Shown here piece after piece: positions 15,899 to 23,367 of a stretch of DNA of 29,749 bases (the first letter of the stretch is position 1; the number at the start of each line of letters is the position of its first letter). A program made the position numbers and the translations under genes. This stretch comes from a virus, in IMG/VR virus record IMGVR_UViG_3300010343_000010, positions 1 through 29,749 of that record. One strand, written 5' to 3'. The notes beneath the pieces were generated by a model, which saw only the letters and a program-made list of their open reading frames with translations, made no database searches and had not been told where the DNA came from.

Positions 15899-16963
15899 TT
15901 ATAAAACAGCCGGGGGACCGGGGACGTTTGGCCATGCGGGAGCCGCAAGGCCGGTAATGTGGGCGCCAGAGGATGGTTTCGAGCAAACGAGGTCGAGAGC
16001 GGTTAAGAGAACGCCAATTGACGCCAACTGACCGAGCGGAATCATCGACTCAAAGCCCGTGAAGATGAACGGCGCCGCCTCGGAAACGTACATCGCGAGA
16101 TAGCGCGAATTGATCATATACATTTCACCGCGGGGGCACCAAGGATCGGGGAAGATCGGCGTGTTCAAAACCTGGATGGCGCGGAAGCCGGAATTGACCA
16201 CATCCCCTTTGCCGTATCGGCTGCGCGGGGAGGTCTGATACTGCTCAAATCCCATGAAATCCGCCATGAGAGTTGCCCAATCGGCGGGGTTCATCACGGC
16301 AAAATCGCAATCCTCGCCACCAGCACCGGTCGCAACGCGTGTCAGCATCGTCGCCATACCGACGCGGGAAGCGATGTTGGATATACCGCCCTGGTTGGGA
16401 TAATATTGCCCCTGCCAGAACGCGTTGGTTTTGCTAATTCCACCGTAGGCCGCGACGTTGGTTCCGTTGTCGTAGGCCATATAAAGAGAATCGAGCGCGT
16501 TCAGATTGTTTGAGTTATTCGAGAACATGTAACTTGCGAGGGCCTGTTTGATGACCACCGCAGCATCCGCCGTAACTGCCCTGAGTTTTGGAATAATCAC
16601 GTCCGACGACTGGACGATTGCTTCAAGGTTGAAGAATCCAATCGGAACCATGCCAATTTTGAGGTTGAACGAGGCGTCGTTGATTGCCGCCTGATCTTCC
16701 GGCATCGGGAAATCACCAGCGAAACTTCCCCAATTAAACGTTGTGAACGACGATCCCTGAGTCGGGACCGTGATTTGCGAGGCACCACCGCGGGCGGACT
16801 GCGCGTTGCTCAAAAGCAAAGATAGCAGAGGATGAGACTGATAAATCTGCACGAAAAGCGACGGTATAACGGCGCGGTTGGTAATGTTTGTGAGCTGTTG
16901 ACCTAGTGCCCCACCGGGCATTAACCCGCCAGATACGCCAGACGTGAAAAATGTTTGGGACAC
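15899..16963 (-). CDS. Major capsid protein
   Basis: A 354-residue protein starting at GTG with GAGGAG 7-11 bases upstream. The sequence has features of HK97-fold coat proteins: an N-terminal helical arm (ITNRAVIPSLFVQIYQSHPLLSLLL), an E-loop-like Gly/Ser/Thr section (GGASQITVPTQGSSFTTFNWG), and a long alternating domain with DAAVVIKQALASYMF, DCDFAVMNPADWATLMADFMG and RAIQVLNTPIFPDPWCPRGEMYMINSRYLAMYV (seen in segments). The stretch 'MNP-DW-L..D..' followed by 'G.....V.NTPIF.D' is typical of coat proteins of several podo- and siphoviruses. It follows a scaffold-like gene and precedes a decoration-like one. I am confident of the role, less so of the exact family. Confidence 0.85.
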   Translation of the reverse strand: MSQTFFTSGVSGGLMPGGALGQQLTNITNRAVIPSLFVQIYQSHPLLSLLLSNAQSARGGASQITVPTQGSSFTTFNWGSFAGDFPMPEDQAAINDASFNLKIGMVPIGFFNLEAIVQSSDVIIPKLRAVTADAAVVIKQALASYMFSNNSNNLNALDSLYMAYDNGTNVAAYGGISKTNAFWQGQYYPNQGGISNIASRVGMATMLTRVATGAGGEDCDFAVMNPADWATLMADFMGFEQYQTSPRSRYGKGDVVNSGFRAIQVLNTPIFPDPWCPRGEMYMINSRYLAMYVSEAAPFIFTGFESMIPLGQLASIGVLLTALDLVCSKPSSGAHITGLAAPAWPNVPGPPAVL

Positions 16964-16975
16964 GGGTTATACTCC

Positions 16976-17566
16976 TCACGCCGCCTGGTTGGTTTCGTTG
17001 TAGATTTTCAGAGCTTCCTGATCGAACCATTTGATCGGGTCGCGGTGGAGAGCGGCGATATTTTCATCAGTTCCCCGGTCATCTCCCGTTCCAAACAGAT
17101 TTGCCGATGTTGGCATGAAGCTATTTGGTTTGATCGGAGCCGGGGGTTTCGGCAGGGTTTCGAGATAGGCCGGAGCTGCAAGTTCAGCGTCCGCCACCCC
17201 CTTTTCCTGCATGAACTTTATCAGGTTGTCGGTTGCTTCCTGACTCAGTTTATACTTGTCTTTCGCGCGCCCGATTGAATCTCGGAGACCGCGTTCCAGT
17301 TTGTAGTTCTCTGCCGCCTCTTTTTCCTTGGCGCGTTCTGCAATCAAGGCGTCCAGCTGCGCTCTCGTTGAGGTAAGTTCCTCACGGATCGGAGCCACCA
17401 CCGCATCTCCAACGTCGATTCCAGGAAGATTGAGCGACGGGTCAATCTCTTTCAGCTTCCTCTGAATCCCGAGACCGTCTTTCTTGTCGCCCGTGAGCTT
17501 ATCAAGAAGAGACATCGCCTTTTTATATGCGGCAAGATCCGCGGCGGGAATTTCAACGGTTTCCAT
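16976..17566 (-). CDS. Probable scaffolding protein
   Basis: A 196-residue, strongly charged and helical protein whose ATG overlaps the previous stop (TAATG). A long coiled-coil stretch runs around residues 60-125 (REELTSTRAQLDALIAERAK, EKEAAENYKLERGLRDSIGR). It is followed by a Pro-rich linker (LETLPKPPAPIKPNSFMP) and a C-terminal Trp/acidic segment. Acidic, coiled-coil proteins with a short C-terminal binding segment directly before the major capsid gene are usually internal scaffolds. No protease motif is visible. The scaffold call follows from position and composition. Confidence 0.65.
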   Translation of the reverse strand: METVEIPAADLAAYKKAMSLLDKLTGDKKDGLGIQRKLKEIDPSLNLPGIDVGDAVVAPIREELTSTRAQLDALIAERAKEKEAAENYKLERGLRDSIGRAKDKYKLSQEATDNLIKFMQEKGVADAELAAPAYLETLPKPPAPIKPNSFMPTSANLFGTGDDRGTDENIAALHRDPIKWFDQEALKIYNETNQAA

Positions 17567-17763
17567 TAGGGAGCGCCTTTTCCGGGATTACCATCAGTCG
17601 TTGTGCCGTAGTGTTGGAGCCCCATTCCGGCGCCGCGCGTTCCTGCGGGCATTCCAGCGGGATTTGCGCCGATTCCCGAATAATCAAACGGGACGGTTTT
17701 CATGATCGGATCTTTCCCCTCTGCGGGGACCGTATTCACGTAAGGGCCTGGACCTTTGGACAT
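17566..17763 (-). CDS. Small Gly/Pro-rich virion-operon protein
   Basis: A 65-residue protein with a clean AGGAGT ribosome binding site upstream of ATG. It starts MSKGPGPYVNTVPAEGKDP and ends in a Gly-rich tail with GIGANPAGMPAGTRGAGMG. There is no hydrophobic segment or cysteine. Short Gly/Pro-rich proteins are frequently found between portal and scaffold in phages of this kind, but the function is not known to me. Its stop overlaps the scaffold-like gene's start, implying coupled translation. Confidence 0.6.
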   Translation of the reverse strand: MSKGPGPYVNTVPAEGKDPIMKTVPFDYSGIGANPAGMPAGTRGAGMGLQHYGTTTDGNPGKGAP

Positions 17764-17774
17764 TTTCGTTACTC

Positions 17775-18260
17775 CTAAGAAGCCATGGGAAGACCGGGGG
17801 GACCACCGGGAGGTCCGCCTGGTTCTGGAGGGGGAGGCATAGCGGGAGGCGCGTTTGGAGCGAGGTTTGCGAGCGCCGCATTCGGTCGTTGCTGGGCTAG
17901 TTTCTGCATCAACGCCATCAACTGAGTGATTTGCTGCTGGTCTGTACCTTGCTGGTCAGAACTTGCGTGTTTCGCCAACATGCTCACCGCTTTAAGGACA
18001 TCACCGTGAACATCGGACCCCATTGGGATTGCCGGCAGAGCTTCTTGGAGAAGCGTCAATGCCGATTTAATTTTTGAAACCGCCGCCATCGCATTCCCTG
18101 GATTCCCTTGGGGAGCGGCCATCGGACCAGCGCCAGGGGGACCACCCATCAAGCTAGGTGGGAGGTGCGGGGGACCACCCGGACCGGGAGGAGCGCCGGG
18201 AGCGCCGCCGCCGATCATACCAGCGAGACCAGGAGGGATTTGACCATCGAATGGGGGCAT
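17775..18260 (-). CDS. Pro/Gly/Met-rich protein, possible head-assembly factor
   Basis: A 161-residue protein. The ATG at 18260 is preferred over an in-frame TTG five codons upstream. Both ends are Pro/Gly-rich (GGAPGAPPGPGGPPHLPP at the start, PPPPEPGGPPGGPPGLP at the end). The middle ~75 residues are helical (AVSKIKSALTLLQEALPAIP, HGDVLKAVSMLAKHA, QQQITQLMALMQKLAQQ). A helical core with disordered Pro-rich arms between portal and scaffold genes would suit a head-assembly or portal-associated protein. No family recognised. Confidence 0.6.
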   Translation of the reverse strand: MPPFDGQIPPGLAGMIGGGAPGAPPGPGGPPHLPPSLMGGPPGAGPMAAPQGNPGNAMAAVSKIKSALTLLQEALPAIPMGSDVHGDVLKAVSMLAKHASSDQQGTDQQQITQLMALMQKLAQQRPNAALANLAPNAPPAMPPPPEPGGPPGGPPGLPMAS

Positions 18261-18319
18261 GACTTTTCGTCGCAAGACGATGGCGCGGGATTTTGCAGAG
18301 TCACCCCGCGCCGAATCGC

Positions 18320-18352
18320 TTACTTGCGCTTACGCCCTTTATGCCGAGCCAT
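18320..18352 (-). CDS. Micro-ORF encoding a 10-residue basic peptide
   Basis: The frame reads MARHKGRKRK and stops. It is preceded by AAAGGAG, a strong ribosome binding site 7 bases before the ATG. Seven of ten residues are Arg, Lys or His. It lies in an otherwise gene-free stretch between the helix-turn-helix gene and the Pro-rich gene, alongside a second, very similar micro-ORF. The two share a good initiation signal and an MA...R(K/R)GKRK-like product, which makes chance less likely. It could be a nucleic-acid-binding micropeptide or a leader controlling downstream translation. Confidence 0.45.
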   Translation of the reverse strand: MARHKGRKRK

Positions 18353-18405
18353 GACAAAACTCCTTTGAAAATATGGAAAAAACGGGTTATTCAATCCGAA
18401 GGGGA

Positions 18406-18441
18406 TTACTTACGCTTCCCACGGCGCATACGTATGGCCAT
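18406..18441 (-). CDS. Micro-ORF encoding an 11-residue basic peptide
   Basis: The frame reads MAIRMRRGKRK and stops, preceded by GAGGAG 8-11 bases before the ATG. Six of eleven residues are Arg or Lys. Its end (RGKRK) resembles that of the neighbouring micro-ORF (GRKRK), suggesting either a duplication or a shared role. It is the first possible coding frame after the predicted promoter near 18.54 kb. Translation cannot be proved from sequence alone. Confidence 0.45.
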   Translation of the reverse strand: MAIRMRRGKRK

Positions 18442-18469
18442 TTCACACTCCTCTAATGTTGAGGGGAGT

Positions 18470-18508
18470 CCGGATTTTCCGGTCCCATTGTGACGCCAAA
18501 ATCGGCGT
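18470..18508 (-). other. Two short hairpins in the capsid-module leader
   Basis: On the minus strand, ACGCC-GATTTT-GGCGT (504-508 pairing with 493-497 of the 18.4 kb block) is followed by CCGGA-AAA-TCCGG (18478-18482 with 18470-18474). Both stems are 5 bp and perfect. Neither is followed by a T run, so they do not look like intrinsic terminators. They sit between the predicted promoter and the first micro-ORF and could act as mRNA stabilisers or translation control. Weak structures of this size also arise by chance. Confidence 0.3.
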
Positions 18509-18513
18509 GGCCT

Positions 18514-18544
18514 TAGCTATTTTCCGTTTTTACTTAATCGTCAA
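18514..18544 (-). promoter_or_regulatory. Candidate promoter for the capsid module
   Basis: The minus strand carries TTGACG (18539-18544), followed 17-19 bases later by AATAGC/TAGCTA. The arrangement TTGACG, 12 bases, CGGAA, then TAG matches the better promoter upstream of the ERF gene, which also has TTGACG, 12 bases, CGGAA, TAG. It lies in the only sizeable gap of the structural operon, so it would start a transcript for the micro-ORFs, scaffold and capsid genes. The -10 hexamer is poor. Confidence 0.4.
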
Positions 18545-18566
18545 AAGAAATAGGTATTTCCTGCAA

Positions 18567-18812
18567 TTATGCAGCATAATCGCTGCATTTATAGGCTTTT
18601 TGTCGAGCGATATTTACCAACATGGATTGAAGCAATCGGGTTCTAGTCTCTAAAAGAACCTCAATTCTTTCCTCCTCCCATGGAGGGATTTTTGTTCCTG
18701 CCATCCATCGAAAAATTGTGACGCGATGGACTTTTAGATTGCGCGCCAAAGCGCTTTGCCATTGCCTTCCGTAAAGCAATCTTCCTCGGGTTTCGAGTTC
18801 GTCAGGGGTCAT
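18567..18812 (-). CDS. Small helix-turn-helix protein
   Basis: An 81-residue protein whose ATG overlaps the portal stop (ATGA). Residues ~10-45 (GRLLYGRQWQSALARNLKVH, RVTIFRWMAGTKIPPW) form a clear helix-turn-helix like small phage and alphaproteobacterial XRE-type regulators, in which 'LYG.RWQ..LAR.L.V...T..RW..G...P' is recurrent. Helical residues 46-75 follow. It is odd to find a DNA-binding protein embedded in the head operon, just upstream of a predicted promoter. It may regulate late transcription or be a small terminase-like DNA-binding factor; neither is shown. Confidence 0.7.
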   Translation of the reverse strand: MTPDELETRGRLLYGRQWQSALARNLKVHRVTIFRWMAGTKIPPWEEERIEVLLETRTRLLQSMLVNIARQKAYKCSDYAA

Positions 18813-20644
18813 TTCTTCCCCGGTTTTCCTGGGGGTGGACCGCCTTGTTGCGCCGCCGCCGCTTGCGCCGCCGCCGCCGCGACTTCCGCTGTACGGACCT
18901 CCGCAATGACAACCTCTGCATTTGGCGGATTGATCTGTTCAACGAATTGCGTGTTGCTCATGGCATTCGCCTTCTTCAACAGAATGGCTTTCTGTTCCGT
19001 TTCGTCGCCAAATGTCGGCGATGAGCTATGAGCATCCACCGTCACCCGAACATTGTTGGGGACATCGGACATATAAAATTGGAATGCCTTCATCCCTGGA
19101 GAGGGAGGCTGGACAACCGGGTCAATCAGCTTACCCATCAATTCCGGAGAGGTGTCTGGAGTTGGCAGAACCCACGCCGTCAGAAGATTCGTTGATTTTG
19201 CTTTTAGGAGGTCCAGAAGCAAACCGGCGCAAGTTTGGATTGCCCTCTCAACCCGGATTGATTTTGTTTTGAACCGCGGCGTTGCGTTGCTGGTGAGTTG
19301 CCCTGTTTGCCCATGAGATCGAACGGATGGAGATGCCAAACCTTGGAGCGTTGGCGTCATTCCGGTCATCACGTCAAACATACGCTCGGTTTGTTCCAGG
19401 CTTTGCCAGAGATCCGGGGGAAGTGTCGGCGCCAGGACTGTGGGAGGTTTGGCGGTTGGGTCTGGATCGTGCATCCACCCGCCTGGTTTGGTGAGTTTGG
19501 ATTTTTTCTCCTGGTCCATCATGGAGCCACCCAAGAACGCTATCGGGGGCTGTTCCTGGAGCCGGAGCAATCCGTTGATGCCGTTGATCCGCTTGTTCAG
19601 TTGCCTCTGCATGAGCGCGATGTTGGCAACCTCTGAGCGCCCCCAGAAATAGTTCTGGAGCCGATTAGGGCAGAATTCCACGAATGGATGCTTGAACGAG
19701 AGGGGATTTCCCTCAAACGGTTGGCGGATTGGCGTCTTATTGTATGGGTCAAGAGCGTCGGCGAAAATATTCATGCGCTGTTCTTTCCCGAACAGCATAA
19801 TGTTGCCGATAACTTGGAATGTGGACCATTCGCGGCGTCCCTCGTCATCCGCCCTCGCGTCGTCTCTCACCCATAGCTCGTCCACCCTCACCAGTTCTGT
19901 AATCACTTTTGGATCAAAGCTTGGATAGGGACCGGCGAGCCACTGAACCATTCCGTTTGTCGTTTGTGGGTTTGCGCTACCGACGCCTCCCACCCCCTGG
20001 TAAGGCTGGAACCCGCCAACGATAACCTGCTTCAGCATCGCCGCTTGGTCCGGTCCATCTGCGGATCTGGTTTGAGCGGAAAATTGGATCGCGCGCTTGT
20101 AGATTTTTTTCGCGTCTGGATGGTCTTTGATCAACATCCTGAATTGATCGCGGGTCAAATAGGTGGAGTGAACGAACGCCTCTTGCTGGTCGAGAGAGTT
20201 AATATCCGCCCTCATCACCCCCATAAATTCGGGCATGATCATGTGAGGCTCTAGACCGTTTACGCTCCAAAGCATTTTGATGAACGTTATGCCCTTAACC
20301 AGCGCCCAGCGTGTTGCTTCCTCGTAAAGCGTATCCAGCTCGGTTTGCCGCGACTGGTCAAGAAGTTCATGAGAAATAGACTCCGCTTGCGCGCGCTGGA
20401 GAGCAGATCCTCCTCCGGGGTAATTTACCGAATAGCGAAGATCCACCGACGAACAGAGATAAGATGTGACGTCCTCAATGCTATCGAACGTTTTGTTGAA
20501 TATCGCGGCATCGCCATTTTCATCGCCGGAGAGATAGAGATTTTTGAAGAAAGCGCCGCGTTGCAATCGGTCCTGGTTGTCTGGCGTGCATTGGCGGATG
20601 ATTTCTGACGCCCAATCCTCAATATCTCTATCCGGGATGATCAT
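18809..20644 (-). CDS. Portal protein
   Basis: A 611-residue protein whose ATG overlaps the previous stop. It starts with a helical segment (DWASEIIRQCTPDNQDRLQR), then a mixed domain with DEATRWALVKG-type helices and ITFIKMLWSVNGLEPHMIMP. A central region includes FVEFCPNRLQNYFWGRSEV and ALMQRQLNKRINGINGLL, the long-helix part typical of portals where 'G.S.v..i...Q..iN'. The last ~40 residues are Ala/Gln- then Gly/Pro-rich (AEVAAAAAQAAAAQQGG), perhaps a coiled barrel or flexible tail. Gene order after the terminase strongly supports it. It forms the dodecameric DNA gate at the capsid vertex. Confidence 0.85.
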   Translation of the reverse strand: MIIPDRDIEDWASEIIRQCTPDNQDRLQRGAFFKNLYLSGDENGDAAIFNKTFDSIEDVTSYLCSSVDLRYSVNYPGGGSALQRAQAESISHELLDQSRQTELDTLYEEATRWALVKGITFIKMLWSVNGLEPHMIMPEFMGVMRADINSLDQQEAFVHSTYLTRDQFRMLIKDHPDAKKIYKRAIQFSAQTRSADGPDQAAMLKQVIVGGFQPYQGVGGVGSANPQTTNGMVQWLAGPYPSFDPKVITELVRVDELWVRDDARADDEGRREWSTFQVIGNIMLFGKEQRMNIFADALDPYNKTPIRQPFEGNPLSFKHPFVEFCPNRLQNYFWGRSEVANIALMQRQLNKRINGINGLLRLQEQPPIAFLGGSMMDQEKKSKLTKPGGWMHDPDPTAKPPTVLAPTLPPDLWQSLEQTERMFDVMTGMTPTLQGLASPSVRSHGQTGQLTSNATPRFKTKSIRVERAIQTCAGLLLDLLKAKSTNLLTAWVLPTPDTSPELMGKLIDPVVQPPSPGMKAFQFYMSDVPNNVRVTVDAHSSSPTFGDETEQKAILLKKANAMSNTQFVEQINPPNAEVVIAEVRTAEVAAAAAQAAAAQQGGPPPGKPGKK

Positions 20645-21165
20645 GTGATAAATCGCCCATTTCGGTCGCGCGGATTAAGCAGCTGCACGGGAGGACGTTG
20701 GCGGGTCGCCTGGACCAGCGCGATAGGGTCCGGTGTCCTTGGGTCTCGTGGAGGCGCGAACGCCCCCAGACCCTTTCCCTGAGCCGCTGCGGCAACCATC
20801 TGTTTGGCTCTCGCCCCGATGAGGGTGTTATTTCTCGGGCTAAAGAAATTGTCGGCGCGTTCTTGCTGGTGAGGGGGCAATTTTGGGGCCATTGTCGCGC
20901 CAGGTCGACCATCTGAATTCAGATCGGTCATCTGATAATTGTCCATCACAATATCTGCGGTATGGTCCATCGCTCGGACAATATCGGACCCGCCAACCGA
21001 TGGCGCTTTCCCAGCGCTTACATCCATGCCCCTGGTTTTTTGCTCTTTTGAACACTTGGGGCACGGTTTATCTTCGACATCAGACGCGTCATCAAAATCA
21101 CTGACGGCTTTGAATCGGTAAGTATGGTGGCAACTCTGGCAACGGTTTTTGATCCAGAATTCCAT
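20641..21165 (-). CDS. Zinc-ribbon-like hypothetical protein
   Basis: A 174-residue protein. The N-terminus has two CxxC pairs, C9-QS-C12 and C35-PK-C38, with aromatic and basic residues between them, the layout of a zinc ribbon. The rest is hydrophilic, with a probable disordered region and an Arg/Pro-rich C-terminus (VQATRQRPPVQLLNPRDRNG). It sits between terminase and portal, and its stop overlaps the portal start. In this position proteins often help packaging, but no specific family is recognised. Metal binding is predicted only from the cysteine spacing. Confidence 0.6.
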   Translation of the reverse strand: MEFWIKNRCQSCHHTYRFKAVSDFDDASDVEDKPCPKCSKEQKTRGMDVSAGKAPSVGGSDIVRAMDHTADIVMDNYQMTDLNSDGRPGATMAPKLPPHQQERADNFFSPRNNTLIGARAKQMVAAAAQGKGLGAFAPPRDPRTPDPIALVQATRQRPPVQLLNPRDRNGRFIT

Positions 21166-21171
21166 TTTGGC

Positions 21172-21483
21172 TTAATCCTCGTAGCCGGTGAATTTGCGCC
21201 AAAAAACCGGCTCAAACGGCAACGTCGCCTTGGTCAAGGGCGTCACCCATCGGCTATATGGAGTCCATCTCGATCCATTTATTTTTCGAGAGGTCGACCA
21301 AACCGCTGCAATTCCATGATTTTTTTCGTCTGGAGAGACGAAAACCACGCTCCCATCATACGGATATGATCGAGACTTTGCGTCATCCGGATTCAGGGCA
21401 TGATAATCAAATGCCTTTTCCGGGGGCTCTGGTTCTGAAATTTTCGGATACTTTTCGGTGTGAACCGATGCATGTCTTCCCAT
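21172..21483 (-). CDS. Hypothetical protein after terminase
   Basis: A 103-residue protein with AAGGA ahead of the ATG. It is hydrophilic, with an N-terminal Pro/Glu section (YPKISEPEPPEKAFDYHAL). A C-terminal half rich in Trp, Arg and Ser (AVWSTSRKINGSRWTPYSRW) reads like a small beta domain. It has no cysteine, membrane segment or known motif. It lies directly downstream of the large terminase in the same operon. Function unknown. Confidence 0.6.
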   Translation of the reverse strand: MGRHASVHTEKYPKISEPEPPEKAFDYHALNPDDAKSRSYPYDGSVVFVSPDEKNHGIAAVWSTSRKINGSRWTPYSRWVTPLTKATLPFEPVFWRKFTGYED

Positions 21484-21500
21484 GATTAGTCCTTTTTATA

Positions 21501-23357
21501 CTAAGCTAATCCGCGTTCCAACAGAAACTTGTTGATCGGAGGTTCTGGTTTCGGGGCATTTAGAGCGCGCATTACGCTATTGTTCAGAATATCAGAGACG
21601 CGCGACTGGACATTATCGGTTGCCATCATGATCCGGTCATAGGTCAAACCTTGCGCGATCATCGAGGGGCGAATCCAGGATTTCCAGCATTCATCCGACA
21701 GCGCTGCGGCAAAAACCCGGTCATCATGCAACCCGCCTGGAGCGCCAACCTCCGCGCCCTCTTGGGTGACATCGTGCATTTCTCGGAGGCAAAACACTGA
21801 ATTTATCTGGATTTGATCGGTCACATGGGAATCACGGAATCCACCCATCAACCTAAATTTTGTGCGAACGGTAGTTTGCCAGTTATAGACGTACCCTGGA
21901 CCCAGAGAATCCGGTCTATGGTAGAGATACCAGCGCATGGTTTCTAAAAAATCCTTGGCCCCCTCCGGCGCTCCCATCGCTTTTTGGTAATTTTCGGAGC
22001 GAAGCTGGTGCCTCAAGGAGTTTAATTCCATCATCACCTGGTCTCCTGGACCCCCGATTTCCAGGTTAACGACGCAATTGGAATACCAGCCCGCAAGATG
22101 CGCCAGAACCCACGCAGATTGACCTGCGGTATGCTGGTTGCTGGCATATTCCGCCACCTGAACCCAGCGATCCGCAAAGCACCGCGCCACGCAAATGACA
22201 TTATTATCAGCGTTGTCGTTTCGACCGTAAGCCGGATCAAAACCAATGACATACCGCGCCCCCGGCACCGGATCTTCCCAGACCCTCAATTCAACCTCAC
22301 CGCGCCGATTTGGATCAATTATCTGTTCGCATTTGGACAGCATGAACGAATTGCCCAAATAATAGCGATACCATAGAGAGGGATTTTTTAGAGCGCGCTG
22401 TAGATCCTCAGTGACCTTCCGAACCTGGAAGAACGACATGCCGGAGAGAACAAACGAATCCTCTTCGGTCCATGGCTGGGATTCGTCCAGCATTTCCTTG
22501 GTTATGGCTTTGTTTGATTCACGCCAGCGATACCACGCGAGTTGATTTCGAGTGACTGAAAAACCATAGGCATTTTTGACAGCGGTAATCAGCTCTTGCT
22601 CTTTGGGCGAGGGGCCGGTGGCGCCGAAAATCTTAAATCTTGGGTCTTTCTCGGGGATTGTGTTGACTTCGCTGGACCACCACCCAACGAAAATCCGGCG
22701 TTTCATATGGATGTCGATTCCGGCATCCTCCCACATCACTTTCCAATGATTTGGACCATGAGCGGTCGACTCAAACATGTAGAGGCGATCCGGATTGGTT
22801 TCAGACAAGGTTTCGAGGAACGAATTCAACCCTTCCGCGCGGCCATATTTCGAGACCTCGGAGAGCAACGCCACCGTATAGGCGCGCGATTCACCCCATG
22901 TCGTTTTGGATTTACCAGCCACCAGAAAATCCAATCTGGAACCATTGGAGAATTCTAGGAATTTTGCGTTGTTGTGAACGAGAGAAAAACCTTTCCCGAA
23001 ATAATTGGACGGGAAGCTGCCCATATATCGTACCAGGATGTTTCGGAATGCCTCTGAGTTTTTGTCGTTGTCGATGACCAGAGCGCCAAAAATTCTTGGA
23101 TGAATGGCGAGCCAGAACAGAAGAATCGCCAGAGTGACCGTGGAAACGCCAAGTTGTCGAGATTTTAGGATGTAGAAAACGTGGATTCCGTCATCCAAAC
23201 CATTGCCGATACAGTCTAAAACTCGCTGCTGCGAGTCCCATAGATCGAGCCTTATTCCAGCTTCAGCGGATTCAGCGGCAATATGCTTACTATCGATTCT
23301 CAAATTTGCGAGAAAATTAGAAAAAGCCCGTAGCCACCGACGCGACTGCTTTGTCAT
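21501..23357 (-). CDS. terL: Terminase large subunit
   Basis: A 618-residue packaging motor. The N-terminal ATPase has a Walker A-like KSRQLGVST (residues 65-73), a candidate Walker B VALLSEVSK (162-170) where Ser precedes the catalytic Glu instead of the usual Asp, and a coupling-motif-like FESTAHG (195-201). The C-terminal nuclease shows IGFDPAYGRND (first acidic residue D374), NLEIGG (E433) and LHDDRVFAAAL (D545/D546), the RNase H-like triad of terminases. It pumps DNA into the prohead through the portal, encoded just downstream. No typical small subunit is seen upstream; a J-domain protein occupies that place. Confidence 0.95.
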   Translation of the reverse strand: MTKQSRRWLRAFSNFLANLRIDSKHIAAESAEAGIRLDLWDSQQRVLDCIGNGLDDGIHVFYILKSRQLGVSTVTLAILLFWLAIHPRIFGALVIDNDKNSEAFRNILVRYMGSFPSNYFGKGFSLVHNNAKFLEFSNGSRLDFLVAGKSKTTWGESRAYTVALLSEVSKYGRAEGLNSFLETLSETNPDRLYMFESTAHGPNHWKVMWEDAGIDIHMKRRIFVGWWSSEVNTIPEKDPRFKIFGATGPSPKEQELITAVKNAYGFSVTRNQLAWYRWRESNKAITKEMLDESQPWTEEDSFVLSGMSFFQVRKVTEDLQRALKNPSLWYRYYLGNSFMLSKCEQIIDPNRRGEVELRVWEDPVPGARYVIGFDPAYGRNDNADNNVICVARCFADRWVQVAEYASNQHTAGQSAWVLAHLAGWYSNCVVNLEIGGPGDQVMMELNSLRHQLRSENYQKAMGAPEGAKDFLETMRWYLYHRPDSLGPGYVYNWQTTVRTKFRLMGGFRDSHVTDQIQINSVFCLREMHDVTQEGAEVGAPGGLHDDRVFAAALSDECWKSWIRPSMIAQGLTYDRIMMATDNVQSRVSDILNNSVMRALNAPKPEPPINKFLLERGLA

Positions 23358-23367
23358 CCATGAGGCA

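Noticed and set aside
22596-22958. 120-residue plus-strand frame opposite terL
   Set aside because: Fully antisense to a highly conserved gene, with no promoter or ribosome site.
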